Shown: in pieces, positions 29,998-39,822 of the stretch
How positions within the stretch are numbered: the first letter of the stretch is position 1
Layout of the letters: each line of letters starts with the position of its first letter
Assembly (NCBI RefSeq): GCF_022267315.1
Contig: NZ_JAIKLE010000030.1
Coordinates: 16,372-80,371, forward strand
Length of the DNA stretch: 64,000 bases
Reading direction: 5' to 3'
Source of the DNA: Maribellus maritimus
Lineage (GTDB): Bacteria; Bacteroidota; Bacteroidia; Bacteroidales; Prolixibacteraceae
Made by a program: the position numbers and the translations under genes
The notes under the pieces: model-generated
Databases searched by the model: none
The model's input: the letters and a program-made list of their open reading frames with translations, nothing else
What the model was told of the DNA's origin: nothing

Positions 29998-31155
29998 ATG
30001 AGAAAAAAGCTTGAAGGGAAACTTGCAGAAGAAATCCTGACAAATGACGATTTGCAGGAAAAATTCGAAAAACTTAACAAAGATGATTCTCATATAAAGA
30101 ATGAGAACCTCAAATCAACACAAATTATCTATAATTCTATCCGGGGATTTGTTCAAAAACTGGATAAGAAAGAAAAAAGATTACTTGGCCAGCAGATTTC
30201 TAATTCGATTTCGAGACATAAAAAGCAACGACTTTGGGCTTGGGTTAGTTCCTCTGCCGCTGTATTTATTCTGGTGTTTGGTGTTTATATGTTTGAACAA
30301 CAGAGAGATAAAGATATTATTGAGTTTGCTAACAATATTACAGCTCAACCGAAAGATGATAACACACGAATAATTATAAACGGAAAAGAGGAGATTGAGA
30401 TAGAAAGTAAAGAATCGAAAATTGAATACCTGGCTTCGGGGACAGAAATTAAAATTGATACCGATAAAAAGGTTGAACAAGTAATCGAAAAAGAAGAAAT
30501 TGTTTACAATACGATAATTGTTCCATACGGTAAAAGGACGCAAATTACCTTGTCCGACAGCAGTACTATTTGGTTGAATTCTGGTTCGAAACTTATTTAT
30601 CCGGCAGGTTTCAAAGGCTCAAAAAGAGAAGTTTATCTTGAAGGTGAAGGTGTTTTCGAGGTTTCCAAAAATGAAAAAAAGCCATTTTATGTAATTACCC
30701 GCGATGTCGAAATAAAGGTATTGGGTACCGTTTTTAACATAAGCGCCTATGACGATGATAATTTCTCAAGTACTGTTCTTGAAAGTGGGTCGGTTGAATT
30801 AAAATACAAATCAAACACCTTATTAAAACAATCAAAAATTACAATGGTTCCCGGGACGATGGCTGTGTATTTCACCGAATCGAAAGATATCGTACAAAAA
30901 GAAGTTGATACCCGCAATTATACTTGCTGGAAAGAAGGATACATTATTTTGCACAATGAATCGATGCTGGAAATTACAAAACGACTATCAAGATACTATA
31001 ATGTCTCCATTGTTTTGGAAAATGAGTCGTTAAAAGCAAAAACATTCTCGGGCCGACTGGATTTAAAAAATTCCGCTGATATAGTACTTCAAATCATTGC
31101 CGAAACATCTAATTTTAAAATAACCAGCAACGAAAACGAAATAATAATAAACTAA
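29998..31155 (+). CDS. FecR family anti-sigma factor of the PUL
   Basis: Membrane anti-sigma factor of 385 residues. The cytoplasmic N-terminus (1-75) is followed by a transmembrane helix (about 77-97, WVSSSAAVFILVFGVYMF), a periplasmic linker, the FecR domain (about 170-275; LSDSSTIWLNSGSKLIYPAGF and GEGVFEV) and a DUF4974 domain (about 310-385). It should restrain the sigma factor encoded upstream and be contacted by the STN domain of the downstream SusC-like transporter. Confidence 0.92.
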   Translation: MRKKLEGKLAEEILTNDDLQEKFEKLNKDDSHIKNENLKSTQIIYNSIRGFVQKLDKKEKRLLGQQISNSISRHKKQRLWAWVSSSAAVFILVFGVYMFEQQRDKDIIEFANNITAQPKDDNTRIIINGKEEIEIESKESKIEYLASGTEIKIDTDKKVEQVIEKEEIVYNTIIVPYGKRTQITLSDSSTIWLNSGSKLIYPAGFKGSKREVYLEGEGVFEVSKNEKKPFYVITRDVEIKVLGTVFNISAYDDDNFSSTVLESGSVELKYKSNTLLKQSKITMVPGTMAVYFTESKDIVQKEVDTRNYTCWKEGYIILHNESMLEITKRLSRYYNVSIVLENESLKAKTFSGRLDLKNSADIVLQIIAETSNFKITSNENEIIIN

Positions 31156-31264
31156 ACAGTAAATAATGATAGACTAATAAAAAACCGGGAGATGCTCCCA
31201 ACATCGCCCGGTGAGATTTTAAATAACGTTGCATTAGCAACATTACTAACAAAAATTCAAATTT

Positions 31265-34200
31265 ATGAAAAAAAAGAACAATTATGAATCTTGTTCTCTG
31301 CTAACTGAGTATTGGATTCGAGCTTTGAAGATTATGAAAATTAGCGTTTTTCTTTTACTGATCAGTATTACAAGTGTTTATGCAAGTAGCACCTACTCAC
31401 AAAGCACTAAACTTACTGCAAGTTTAAAAAATGCAACCATCGAACAAGTTTTTGATTTAATTCAATCACAAAGTGAATTTATCATTTTTTACCGCGACGA
31501 TCAGGTCAATGTCAAGAAGGAAGTTTCAGTAGATGTTAAAGAATCTACCGTTGACCGAATTCTCGACCAGGCTTTGGAAAATACAAACCTGGAATACAAG
31601 ATTTACGATCGCCAAATTGTAATTATTCCGGGTAGGGAAATAGAAAGAGCTGAAGTGATTTTAGATGACCTGAAAGCAGAGCAAAGAACAAAAAAAGTTA
31701 CAGGTAAAGTTTTGGACACCGATGGAAATCCCATCCCGGGAGTTTCAGTTTTGGTAAAAGGAACTACCATCGGAACAGTTACTGATATTAATGGTATCTA
31801 CTCTTTAAATGTTGAAGAAGACTCAGAAACACTCCAATTCTCTTTCGTTGGTATGATATCAATTGAGAAACCTTTGGCCGGAACCAACGAAATTAACGTA
31901 ACCATGGAGTCGGATGCACAAGATGTAGAGGAAGTAGTTGTCACAGCTTTGGGGATTCAACGTAATAAAAAAGCCCTGACTTACGCTTCGCAACAGGTTA
32001 CGGGAGACGAAATGATGAAGTCAAGAGATATTAACTTCATGAATAGTTTGAGTGGAAAAACTGCTGGTATGGAAATTCGTAAAAGCACATCTGGTGCCGG
32101 AGGTGCTACCCGGACAGTTTTGCGTGGAGCTAAATCAGTCAGTTCATTAAGCAGCCCGCTGTATGTAATAGATGGAGTACCAATTGCGAATAATAAACCG
32201 AGTGGTGCCGTATCAATATGGGGCGGCGCCGATGAAGGGGATGGTATTTCTCAAATCAATCCGGATGATATCGAAAGCATCAGTGTTTTAAAAGGAGCAA
32301 CAGCAGCCATTCTTTATGGTAGCCAGGGTGCAAATGGTGTAATTATCATAAATACTAAAAGTGGAAAAGAAGGAAGAACAACTGTTTCGTTTAGTTCAAG
32401 TGCCACTTTCGAACAAGTGAATCAGTTACCGGATTTTCAGTATCGTTATGGTGCCGAAAACGGAGCATTCGAAAGTTGGTCTTATACAAAAGGAAATTAT
32501 GCTGATAACTATATTGAAGATTTTTTTGAAACAGGGCATAATCTGGTGAATTCGTTGTCGGTAAGTGGTGGAAATAAGAAATCAACATCTTATTTTTCAT
32601 ATAGTAATACAAGTTCTGCCGGAGTTATTCCCAATAACAGTTACAACAAACATAATTTGTCTTTTAAACAAACATTAAAATTATTAGATGATAAAATTAC
32701 CATCACTTCTAATATCATGTTAACCCAAGAAAGAACAAAGAACCGAAACAGGGCAGGATACTATCTTAATCCAATGATCAGTTTGTATTTGTTCCCTCGC
32801 AGCGGAGCGACACCTCTTGCCGATCAATCTTTAGGTGCTCAGAGTATGGATTACTATAAAGAAAACTATTCTTATTACAGAAGTGATAGAAACATTACCT
32901 GGCAAAATTGGTTTGTAGAAGGTGACCATTTTCAGTCGAATCCATATTGGCTTGTTAATAAACAACCAAAAGAAGATTTAACAAAACGTTTTATCGGTAA
33001 CATTAGTTTAGAATACCAAGTAATAAAAGATTTAAAGTTACAGGTTAGGGGAAGTTACGATTATTCTGCCAGAAGATTTGAGCAAAAATTCTATGCCGGA
33101 GGTAACTCCGTAAATGTTTCCAGTACTGGTACCTGGTATTATAAAAAATACGATACTGATATATTTTATACTGATGCACTCTTAACTTACAAAAAGCAAA
33201 TTGGCGATTTTGATTTTACAGGCATTTTAGGTGTAGCTCATAATGAATCAATAAGTGATGGCATAAGCACAAATAACGGAACAGTTAAGCTGATGTATGC
33301 CAATGAATTTTATATGCAGAACTTACCTACAAATGTTATGGTCAGTTCAACAGGTAGTGCTCGTATTATACAAGAAGGTGTTTTTGGGAACTTCGATATA
33401 GGTTACAAGAATATGCTTTTCCTTAATTTATCAGGACGTAACGACTGGTCATCAACTTTAGCAGGCACGGGCAATGAGTCCTATTTCTATCCATCAGTAG
33501 GTTTAACAGGGGTAATCTCGGAAATGGCTGATTTGCCTTCGTTTATCAGTTTTGCCAAAGTAAGAGGTTCTGGTTCAACCATCAATAATTCGGTTGGTTA
33601 TGGTGTGGTTACCGCAAATCACTCCATTAGTAATGCGAATGGAACTATTTCCAGAAATACCCGCTTGCCTTTTACCACTGCCAGACCAGAAAAGATAACT
33701 ACTTACGAACTTGGCGCTGATTTGCGTTTTTTAGACAACAGACTGGCTCTCGATTTTACATATTATGATATTACAAGCAAAAATATGTCTTTGTCAAGAG
33801 CTTACGAGACAGATGAAGGCTCAATTTATACGTCAGAATATTTTAATGCAGGTGAGATTACGAATAAAGGGGTTGAAATCACGTTAAATGCAACTCCAGT
33901 TCAAAGCAAAAACTTCTCATGGAATACTTCTCTTAACTACTCAAAAAACAAAAATAAAGTGGTTTCTCTTTATCCTGACGATGATACAAAATACGCCAGT
34001 TTTGGTTCAAACGAAGGTTATTACGCAATGACATATAAGGGAGGATCAATTGGAGATGCTTATGCTATCAAATTTAAAAGAGATGACGAAGGTCGAATTT
34101 TATTAGATGAAGATACCCATGCGCCACTAAGAACAGATACCTGGGAATATGTGGGAAAACTTGAGCCCAAATTTAGTTTAGGTTGGAGTAATAGTTTTAA

Positions 34201-34690
34201 CTACAAACAATTTTCACTGGGCTTTTTGGTTAATGCAAAAGTTGGTGGCAAATGTTTTAGCGTAACGCAAATGATAATGGACGGCTATGGAGTAAGCGAA
34301 GTTACTGCCGCCGCCCGCGACAGAGGTTATGTTAAAATTAACGGTATAACAGAAACATCAGGAACAGTTGTAACAGAAGTTGATCCGGAAACTTATTATA
34401 CAGCAGTTGGTAACCGTTACGGTATAGCAGAAAATTATGTGTACGATCGTACCAATATTCGTTTAACTCAGCTCTCTCTTACTTATAATTTTGATGTTAG
34501 GAATCTCGGGCTTCCTGTTGAAAAAGCATCATTATCATTTGTAGGACAAGACTTATTCTTCTTCTATAAAGATGCGCCATACGATCCTGAATTAACAATG
34601 GGTGCCGGTAGTTTAAGTGTTCAGTCTGTTGATGCTTTTGCTACTCCCGGAGCCAGAACATTTGGTTTTAATTTAAATGTTACATTCTAA
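31265..34690 (+). CDS. SusC-like TonB-dependent glycan transporter
   Basis: Outer-membrane transporter of 1141 residues. Signal segment about 22-45; STN domain about 50-120; carboxypeptidase-like domain about 140-220 (VTGKVLDTDGNPIPGVSVL); TonB plug about 225-350 (QINPDDIESISVLKGATAAILYG, then GANGVIIINTKSG); barrel to the C-terminus. It imports oligosaccharides captured by the SusD-like lipoprotein encoded 18 bp downstream. The STN domain fits direct signalling to the FecR/sigma pair upstream. Met24 is another possible start at the signal peptide. Confidence 0.95.
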   Translation: MKKKNNYESCSLLTEYWIRALKIMKISVFLLLISITSVYASSTYSQSTKLTASLKNATIEQVFDLIQSQSEFIIFYRDDQVNVKKEVSVDVKESTVDRILDQALENTNLEYKIYDRQIVIIPGREIERAEVILDDLKAEQRTKKVTGKVLDTDGNPIPGVSVLVKGTTIGTVTDINGIYSLNVEEDSETLQFSFVGMISIEKPLAGTNEINVTMESDAQDVEEVVVTALGIQRNKKALTYASQQVTGDEMMKSRDINFMNSLSGKTAGMEIRKSTSGAGGATRTVLRGAKSVSSLSSPLYVIDGVPIANNKPSGAVSIWGGADEGDGISQINPDDIESISVLKGATAAILYGSQGANGVIIINTKSGKEGRTTVSFSSSATFEQVNQLPDFQYRYGAENGAFESWSYTKGNYADNYIEDFFETGHNLVNSLSVSGGNKKSTSYFSYSNTSSAGVIPNNSYNKHNLSFKQTLKLLDDKITITSNIMLTQERTKNRNRAGYYLNPMISLYLFPRSGATPLADQSLGAQSMDYYKENYSYYRSDRNITWQNWFVEGDHFQSNPYWLVNKQPKEDLTKRFIGNISLEYQVIKDLKLQVRGSYDYSARRFEQKFYAGGNSVNVSSTGTWYYKKYDTDIFYTDALLTYKKQIGDFDFTGILGVAHNESISDGISTNNGTVKLMYANEFYMQNLPTNVMVSSTGSARIIQEGVFGNFDIGYKNMLFLNLSGRNDWSSTLAGTGNESYFYPSVGLTGVISEMADLPSFISFAKVRGSGSTINNSVGYGVVTANHSISNANGTISRNTRLPFTTARPEKITTYELGADLRFLDNRLALDFTYYDITSKNMSLSRAYETDEGSIYTSEYFNAGEITNKGVEITLNATPVQSKNFSWNTSLNYSKNKNKVVSLYPDDDTKYASFGSNEGYYAMTYKGGSIGDAYAIKFKRDDEGRILLDEDTHAPLRTDTWEYVGKLEPKFSLGWSNSFNYKQFSLGFLVNAKVGGKCFSVTQMIMDGYGVSEVTAAARDRGYVKINGITETSGTVVTEVDPETYYTAVGNRYGIAENYVYDRTNIRLTQLSLTYNFDVRNLGLPVEKASLSFVGQDLFFFYKDAPYDPELTMGAGSLSVQSVDAFATPGARTFGFNLNVTF

Positions 34691-34708
34691 ACCTTAATAT
34701 TTAATATC

Positions 34709-36283
34709 ATGAAAAATATACTATATATATTTATTGCTACTCTCTTGTTTACTGCATGTACCGATGGGTGGGAAGATTTGAACGAGAATCCACTTCAGCT
34801 TACAGAAAGTGATTTGACCATCGATTATAATAACATTGGTTCATTCTATTCTTCTATGTTCTATCAAATTTTCGCACATCAGACTTCTGAAAACCTAGTT
34901 TCGGAAGAATATAGTATGCATCTGTCAACTCCAACTATTTTTAACGGAGGATTAAATAATACAACATATTATATTACTTACAATAATGATTACTGGGGAG
35001 GTATTTATAGCAGGATTATGTCTCCTGCAGAGCAAGTTAAACTTATTGCGAAAGAAGCAGGAAATTATCCTGTTTTTGTTCAATGGGCAAACCTGGTTAA
35101 AGTTATGGGTATGTCGAAATTAACAACTTACTATGGTCCGCTTATTTATTCACAATATGGGGGTACAGGGGAATACGATAGTGAAGAAGATCTTTATGGC
35201 TACTTTTTTGAAGATTTAGATTCGGTACAAGCTGTTTTTGAAGTCAATGAAGACTATGAAGGGTTAACTAATTTTGATAAAATCTATGGTGGAGATATGC
35301 TTAAGTGGCAGAAATTTGTTAATTCTTTGCGCTTGCGTTTAGCTATTCGTGTTTCTAATGTTGCCCCAGAGCTTGCAAAAACAGAAGGACAAAAGGCAAT
35401 TAATCATTCTGCAGGTTTAATCACTTCTGCTGATGACGATTGTTATATCTTTCTAAATGGCAACGAAATATATACAACAATAATAAGTAATGATTGGGGG
35501 GATACCCGTATGTCGGCAGCTATGGAATCATTCCTTGTTGGGTTTAAAGATCCACGTATCTCCAAGTTCTTTGATGAAACAACATATGATGCAGCAATGT
35601 ATGCTGACCATCCTGATTATCCGTATAAAGGAGTGCTTAATGGTGCATACAAAACTGCAAAAACTGATCATACTGATTGTTCTGCAGTAAGTACCGACCT
35701 TGAAAGTTGGACTCGCAGACCGTATTTAACATCATCGGAAGTTTATTTTGACCTTGCAGAAGCTGCTTTACGTGGTTGGTCGGGTGCGGGTGATGCCCGT
35801 GAAAATTATGAAAAAGGTATTGCGGCTTCTTTTACACAATGGGGGGCTTCAGGAGCTGAAGCCTATATTGCTGATAATACAAATACTCCTATAGATTATG
35901 TTGATCTTTTCTATGAAAATATAACGTATAACAATTTTGAAGCGACTACAGATATTACTGTTGCCTGGGATGAAGGTGCTAGTAATGAAACAAAACTGGA
36001 AAAAATTATTACTCAAAAATGGATTGCTTCATTTTCTAATCCCAACGAGCCATGGGCCGACTTCAGAAGGACAGGATATCCGAAATTGCCTCATATCTAC
36101 GATAACCAAAGCGTTTCAACCTGGGGGGTTGTTGCTGATGATGAATGGATCAGGCGTATGACATTTGCTGTAAGTCAGAGAAATAATAATGCTGAAGGTA
36201 TAGCCGCGGCGGCAGCGACTATGAAAGGTGATGACTTAATTACAACCCGTTTGTGGTTTGATACAGGCGGATCCAATTTTTAA
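34709..36283 (+). CDS. SusD-like outer-membrane lipoprotein (SusD-like_2 type)
   Basis: Lipoprotein of 524 residues with lipobox Cys17 (LLFTAC) followed by WEDLNENP, the usual N-terminus of the SusD/RagB group that binds glycans at the cell surface. The all-helical TPR-like body carries KVMGMSKLTTYYGPL and the late PYLTSSEVYFDLAEAALRGW typical of the second SusD family. It closes over the SusC-like barrel as a lid. It is the last gene of the operon and is followed by a strong terminator. Confidence 0.93.
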   Translation: MKNILYIFIATLLFTACTDGWEDLNENPLQLTESDLTIDYNNIGSFYSSMFYQIFAHQTSENLVSEEYSMHLSTPTIFNGGLNNTTYYITYNNDYWGGIYSRIMSPAEQVKLIAKEAGNYPVFVQWANLVKVMGMSKLTTYYGPLIYSQYGGTGEYDSEEDLYGYFFEDLDSVQAVFEVNEDYEGLTNFDKIYGGDMLKWQKFVNSLRLRLAIRVSNVAPELAKTEGQKAINHSAGLITSADDDCYIFLNGNEIYTTIISNDWGDTRMSAAMESFLVGFKDPRISKFFDETTYDAAMYADHPDYPYKGVLNGAYKTAKTDHTDCSAVSTDLESWTRRPYLTSSEVYFDLAEAALRGWSGAGDARENYEKGIAASFTQWGASGAEAYIADNTNTPIDYVDLFYENITYNNFEATTDITVAWDEGASNETKLEKIITQKWIASFSNPNEPWADFRRTGYPKLPHIYDNQSVSTWGVVADDEWIRRMTFAVSQRNNNAEGIAAAAATMKGDDLITTRLWFDTGGSNF

Positions 36284-36306
36284 GGATTTTATCCTTTGTT
36301 TAGTTT

Positions 36307-36336
36307 AAAAGGCTGCCATTTTTTTGGCAGCCTTTT
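36307..36336 (+). terminator. Rho-independent terminator after SusD
   Basis: A perfect 12-bp inverted repeat (AAAAGGCTGCCA at 36307-36318 with TGGCAGCCTTTT at 36325-36336) with a six-T loop, followed by more T. It starts 24 bp after the susD stop and ends the sigma-FecR-SusC-SusD transcript. Confidence 0.93.
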
Positions 36337-36526
36337 TTATCAAAATATCTTTCAATCCAATAATATCCAGAATGTTCATCATATTCTCCAAATATTCATC
36401 GGTTTATTAAAAACGGAGACATTTATTGAGCATGATCTTTCCCAACCTTGAGATTTTATTATAAAAGTGTTGCAGGTAATATGATGAATAAAAAAGTTTT
36501 TATCATTTGATATTCCGATTGATGGG

Positions 36527-37192
36527 CTATGTTTTTCGCAACTTTTCGATGTTAGTACTTAAAATTGCATCAAGGTTTTGTTCAATTTTTTCCACCTCCC
36601 AATTCCACCATTTTATTGTAAGAAGCGTTTTTATATCCTTTTCGGGGAATCGTTTTTTTAAAGTTTTTGCCGGATTTCCGCCAACAATTGTATAAGGCTC
36701 TACATCATTCACAACTACCGAACGTGCCCCAATAATTGCACCGTCGCCAATAGTTACACCCGGCATAATAATGGCCTCCATCCCAATCCATACATCGTTC
36801 CCTATCATGGTATCTCCCTTTTTACCGGGAAACTTAAACATTGCTTCAATTTCTTCCGGCGTGGTTTCCGGTGTCATCATAAAATTGTTGAATGGAAATG
36901 TTGAAAATCCGTTCATGTTATGATTTGCTGAACTTGTAATTATCCGCACTCCATGGGCAATTTGGCAGAATTTCCCGATAATTAACTTTTCCGGACTGGG
37001 AGGGAATAAATATGGGGCCAAAAATGAAGCATAATCTTCCAATACCTCGAAATGCCCGAAATAACTATAATCACCGATTTCAATTCGGGGATGATCGACT
37101 ACCTGGTTCAAATACACCACCGTTTTTATTTCAGTGCCATCAGGCAGAACCATTGGATATTTTTTTGTTGGGTTAAGTAATGTTGTTTTCAT
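36527..37192 (-). CDS. CatB/Vat-like xenobiotic O-acetyltransferase
   Basis: Cytoplasmic acetyltransferase of 221 residues with left-handed beta-helix hexapeptide repeats ([45 protein letters not shown]). The loop with [15 protein letters not shown] contains the catalytic His of the CatB/Vat family, which acetylates chloramphenicol or streptogramin A using acetyl-CoA. Many chromosomal members have no proven drug target, so resistance should not be assumed. It follows the serine hydrolase gene by 12 bp on the same strand. Confidence 0.88.
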   Translation of the reverse strand: MKTTLLNPTKKYPMVLPDGTEIKTVVYLNQVVDHPRIEIGDYSYFGHFEVLEDYASFLAPYLFPPSPEKLIIGKFCQIAHGVRIITSSANHNMNGFSTFPFNNFMMTPETTPEEIEAMFKFPGKKGDTMIGNDVWIGMEAIIMPGVTIGDGAIIGARSVVVNDVEPYTIVGGNPAKTLKKRFPEKDIKTLLTIKWWNWEVEKIEQNLDAILSTNIEKLRKT

Positions 37193-37204
37193 ATGTATTT
37201 ATTA

Positions 37205-38557
37205 TCATAATTTACTGGTAAGTTTTCTCAATTTACTTTCTGAATTTTCACGCCAATGGCAATCCGGTTTGTTACATAACTCCAATGCTTTTTGGAAACT
37301 TTTTATGGCATTTGTGTTTTGTTGATAGTTAAAATAAGCATCACCAAGTGAGTCCCAAAGATTTCCATCATCCGGGAATAATTGAACATTCAGTTTTAAC
37401 AATTCTAACCCCCATCCTGTTTTATTTTCCTTAGCACGCATTTTAAATCCTAAGCGGTTAAAAAGTGCTTTATCATTTAATTTACCATTGAGCTTTTCTT
37501 CCAGATAAGGAACTAATTTTTTGGCGTTCTCCGGAGTGTTGGTTTGCGTATAATCGTAAACAAGTTCATAACTTAATTTCGAAACAGGTTTCGGTTTATA
37601 ATCCAGATTGAAAACCATACGGCCAATTTCCCAGGCAACGTTTTCAGAATCGGGATTGAGAATTGTGTTCGATAAAACAATCACAACAACATTATCTTCA
37701 ACAAACCTTATAAAATTGGCAAAGTAGATTCCATTACTTCCGTTGTGTGTTATTATTTTGGTTCCCCTGCTGGTGTGGGAAATTGCCCAACCATATCCAT
37801 AGAAAGAAGTTCCATCTTCGTTTTCAGGAGTAAAAGGACTTTCAAGCATTTTTCTCGACTCCGCATCTAAAACTGAATTAGCTTCTAAAGCTAAGTGCCA
37901 TTTATAAAGATCTTCGACTGTCGATTGAATATCGCCTTTCCCTATGCTGTACCAGTGGTTTTCTGTTTTGGGGAGGTGTTCCCGAGTTGTCCCCCAGTCT
38001 TTCCAGCTTGCTTCAGAGATATCGAAGTAGTAACCATGAGCAAGTTGTTTGCTTTTATAATTTGTGTGTTTGTATCCGCTGTTCTGTAATCCGGCTGGCC
38101 TCCATAAATTTTCAGTTAAAAAAGTTTCATAATCTTGCCCGGATACTTTTTCAATGATGGCTGCCAACATAATGTAATTGGTATTGGCATAACGGTGTTT
38201 ACTTCCGGGAGGAGTTAACAGTTTCGAATCAAAAAAATCTTTCAGGAACTGGTCTTTTGTAGCTTCGTCGTACCTGAAACCTCCTGTTCCTGGTGAAATA
38301 CCCGATGTATGTGTTAATAGCTGGTGAACAGTTATTTCTTTTTTATTTTCAGCAACTTCCGGGAAAAACTTAATCAGATTATCTGATGTATTGATTTTTG
38401 CCTGCTCAACTAATTTTATAATTGCGCTTGCGGTAAACTGTTTGGTTACCGAGCCAATATTAGAAACGCTTGAGGCGGTAATTGGAATCTCTTTCTCTCT
38501 ATCAGCCCATCCAAATCCTTCCGATAAAACAATGTTTCCTTTTACCGCCACCAACAC
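37205..38557 (-). CDS. Serine hydrolase (class C beta-lactamase-like), main reading frame
   Basis: Penicillin-binding-protein/class C beta-lactamase-fold hydrolase; the open frame has 450 residues. The SxxK motif SVTK (36-39) contains the nucleophile Ser36. HQLLTHTSGI, the YANTNY motif and a late THNGS motif fit the family. A TPR-like helix pair (LWDSLGDAYFNYQQNTNAIKSFQKALELC) ends the protein. The true start is upstream at 38711, but the 5' part is out of frame because of a 9-A run (38664-38672), so as read the protein lacks its lipoprotein signal. See the separate entry for the 5' part. Confidence 0.85.
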   Translation of the reverse strand: MLVAVKGNIVLSEGFGWADREKEIPITASSVSNIGSVTKQFTASAIIKLVEQAKINTSDNLIKFFPEVAENKKEITVHQLLTHTSGISPGTGGFRYDEATKDQFLKDFFDSKLLTPPGSKHRYANTNYIMLAAIIEKVSGQDYETFLTENLWRPAGLQNSGYKHTNYKSKQLAHGYYFDISEASWKDWGTTREHLPKTENHWYSIGKGDIQSTVEDLYKWHLALEANSVLDAESRKMLESPFTPENEDGTSFYGYGWAISHTSRGTKIITHNGSNGIYFANFIRFVEDNVVVIVLSNTILNPDSENVAWEIGRMVFNLDYKPKPVSKLSYELVYDYTQTNTPENAKKLVPYLEEKLNGKLNDKALFNRLGFKMRAKENKTGWGLELLKLNVQLFPDDGNLWDSLGDAYFNYQQNTNAIKSFQKALELCNKPDCHWRENSESKLRKLTSKL

Positions 38558-38711
38558 CGATGCAGAATATCCATTTTCAACACTTCTGTTCAGATAGGTT
38601 TCTATCCGGGATTTCAGGCTGTCGTTGTTGATTTTTGATTCTGCTTTCGCCGGATCGCAGCCTAAAAAAAAATGCTAAAAAATAAATTACGATAAACATT
38701 ATATTTTTCAT
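38558..38711 (-). pseudogene. Out-of-frame 5' part of the serine hydrolase gene
   Basis: From ATG at 38711 the minus strand encodes MKNIMFIVIYFLAFFF. If one base of the homopolymer at 38664-38672 is skipped, it continues as LGCDPAKAESKINNDSLK and joins the main frame just before SVLVAVKGN. With eight bases the result is a perfect lipoprotein signal with an LGC lipobox. With the nine present, the frame is lost. This is either a homopolymer sequencing error, a young mutation, or slippage-based on/off control. Confidence 0.85.
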
Positions 38712-38796
38712 GACTTTATTATTTAATTCATGTTTTAAAATAAATTATTTGTATTGTATTGGTATTGAGTTGGTTGTGTGATTTTTTGATATGGTT

Positions 38797-39291
38797 TCAA
38801 GTGGAATAAAACTCACGGACACATGCGATTACCAGTAATAAAAAAGTAATTGTTGAGCTTATTGTTCGAATAAGGTTAAGACGGTTCCATTTGCTTTCAA
38901 AGCTCTTTCGGAATTCATCCATTTGTTCTGGTGTCATCGACTCTATTTGTAATGCTTCAAGTGCATTGTTCAAAGGGACGTTGCCTCCAATAGTTACTCC
39001 CATAATTCCAACAAAATAGAGAATGGTGGCAAAAATAACATACCAAAACTGGTTACTAATTGAAGTCTGGTATGACAAATAACTTAACAAAGGCAGCAAT
39101 ATCACCAAGCCGAAAAAGACAACAAAAAACAAGGGATTTATAATTGCCCTGTTCATCGACTGAAATGCCCGGAGGTAACTGACATTATTAATTTTAGCTA
39201 GTCCTGGAGTGACAGAAATTGACCATGAATAAAACAATCCGGCCATTAGACCTGAAAATATTATCGTTATAATTAAAATAGTTGTATTCAT
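38797..39291 (-). CDS. DUF1772 / anthrone-oxygenase-like membrane protein
   Basis: Inner-membrane protein of 164 residues with four hydrophobic helices (about 3-25, 50-72, 80-102, 140-160). The pattern GLMAGLFYSWSISVTPGL near the N-terminus and GGNVPLNNAL in the middle is that of the DUF1772 (anthrone oxygenase-like) family. It is the last gene of an operon with a DUF5367-like protein and an NmrA-like reductase. The biochemical role in Bacteroidota is unknown. Confidence 0.85.
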   Translation of the reverse strand: MNTTILIITIIFSGLMAGLFYSWSISVTPGLAKINNVSYLRAFQSMNRAIINPLFFVVFFGLVILLPLLSYLSYQTSISNQFWYVIFATILYFVGIMGVTIGGNVPLNNALEALQIESMTPEQMDEFRKSFESKWNRLNLIRTISSTITFLLLVIACVREFYST

Positions 39292-39294
39292 TTT

Positions 39295-39735
39295 TTATTC
39301 TAATAAACGTTTTGTTGAATCATTGCATTCATTGCTATACCTGACTTGTTTTACCACCTTTAATTTCCAGTATGTGGCAACAACAGCCACATATACAAAA
39401 CCAATTAGCCAGAAACCTGGATCTCCAAAGAATGCGAGATGATTTCCACCATTTGGAATAATGAAAACAGGAACGGTGATGACTGCATCGAGTACAATCG
39501 CACTCGAAAACAGGACACTTCCTAATACAAATCCGTGAGTACTATTTCCTCTGTGATAGTATAGGTAAGCTCCTATGTAAGCAGCCGGAATAATAGCTGC
39601 CATAAGCACAATATTGGCCTGGAGATCAGAATCCTCCATGATTGGTACAAAATATGACCCAACAAATGCAAGGATCCCAAGGGCATAAACGACCAGTGAA
39701 CTAATTATTGCATGTTTTAAATTTAGATTTTTCAT
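39295..39735 (-). CDS. DUF5367-like membrane protein
   Basis: Inner-membrane protein of 146 residues with four predicted helices (about 8-30, 42-60, 68-92, 105-128). It resembles DUF5367 proteins, which have no known function. It ends 3 bp before the DUF1772 gene and starts 87 bp after the NmrA-like gene, so the three are probably made together under the AraC-type regulator at 43-44 kb. Confidence 0.6.
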   Translation of the reverse strand: MKNLNLKHAIISSLVVYALGILAFVGSYFVPIMEDSDLQANIVLMAAIIPAAYIGAYLYYHRGNSTHGFVLGSVLFSSAIVLDAVITVPVFIIPNGGNHLAFFGDPGFWLIGFVYVAVVATYWKLKVVKQVRYSNECNDSTKRLLE

Positions 39736-39822
39736 TTGTTTAAAATTTTGAATGAATTAAAAATAGTAAGTAAGAAGTATTGCCTTATTCAGCCTGCTAC
39801 CACTTACTCATCGTCATAATCT

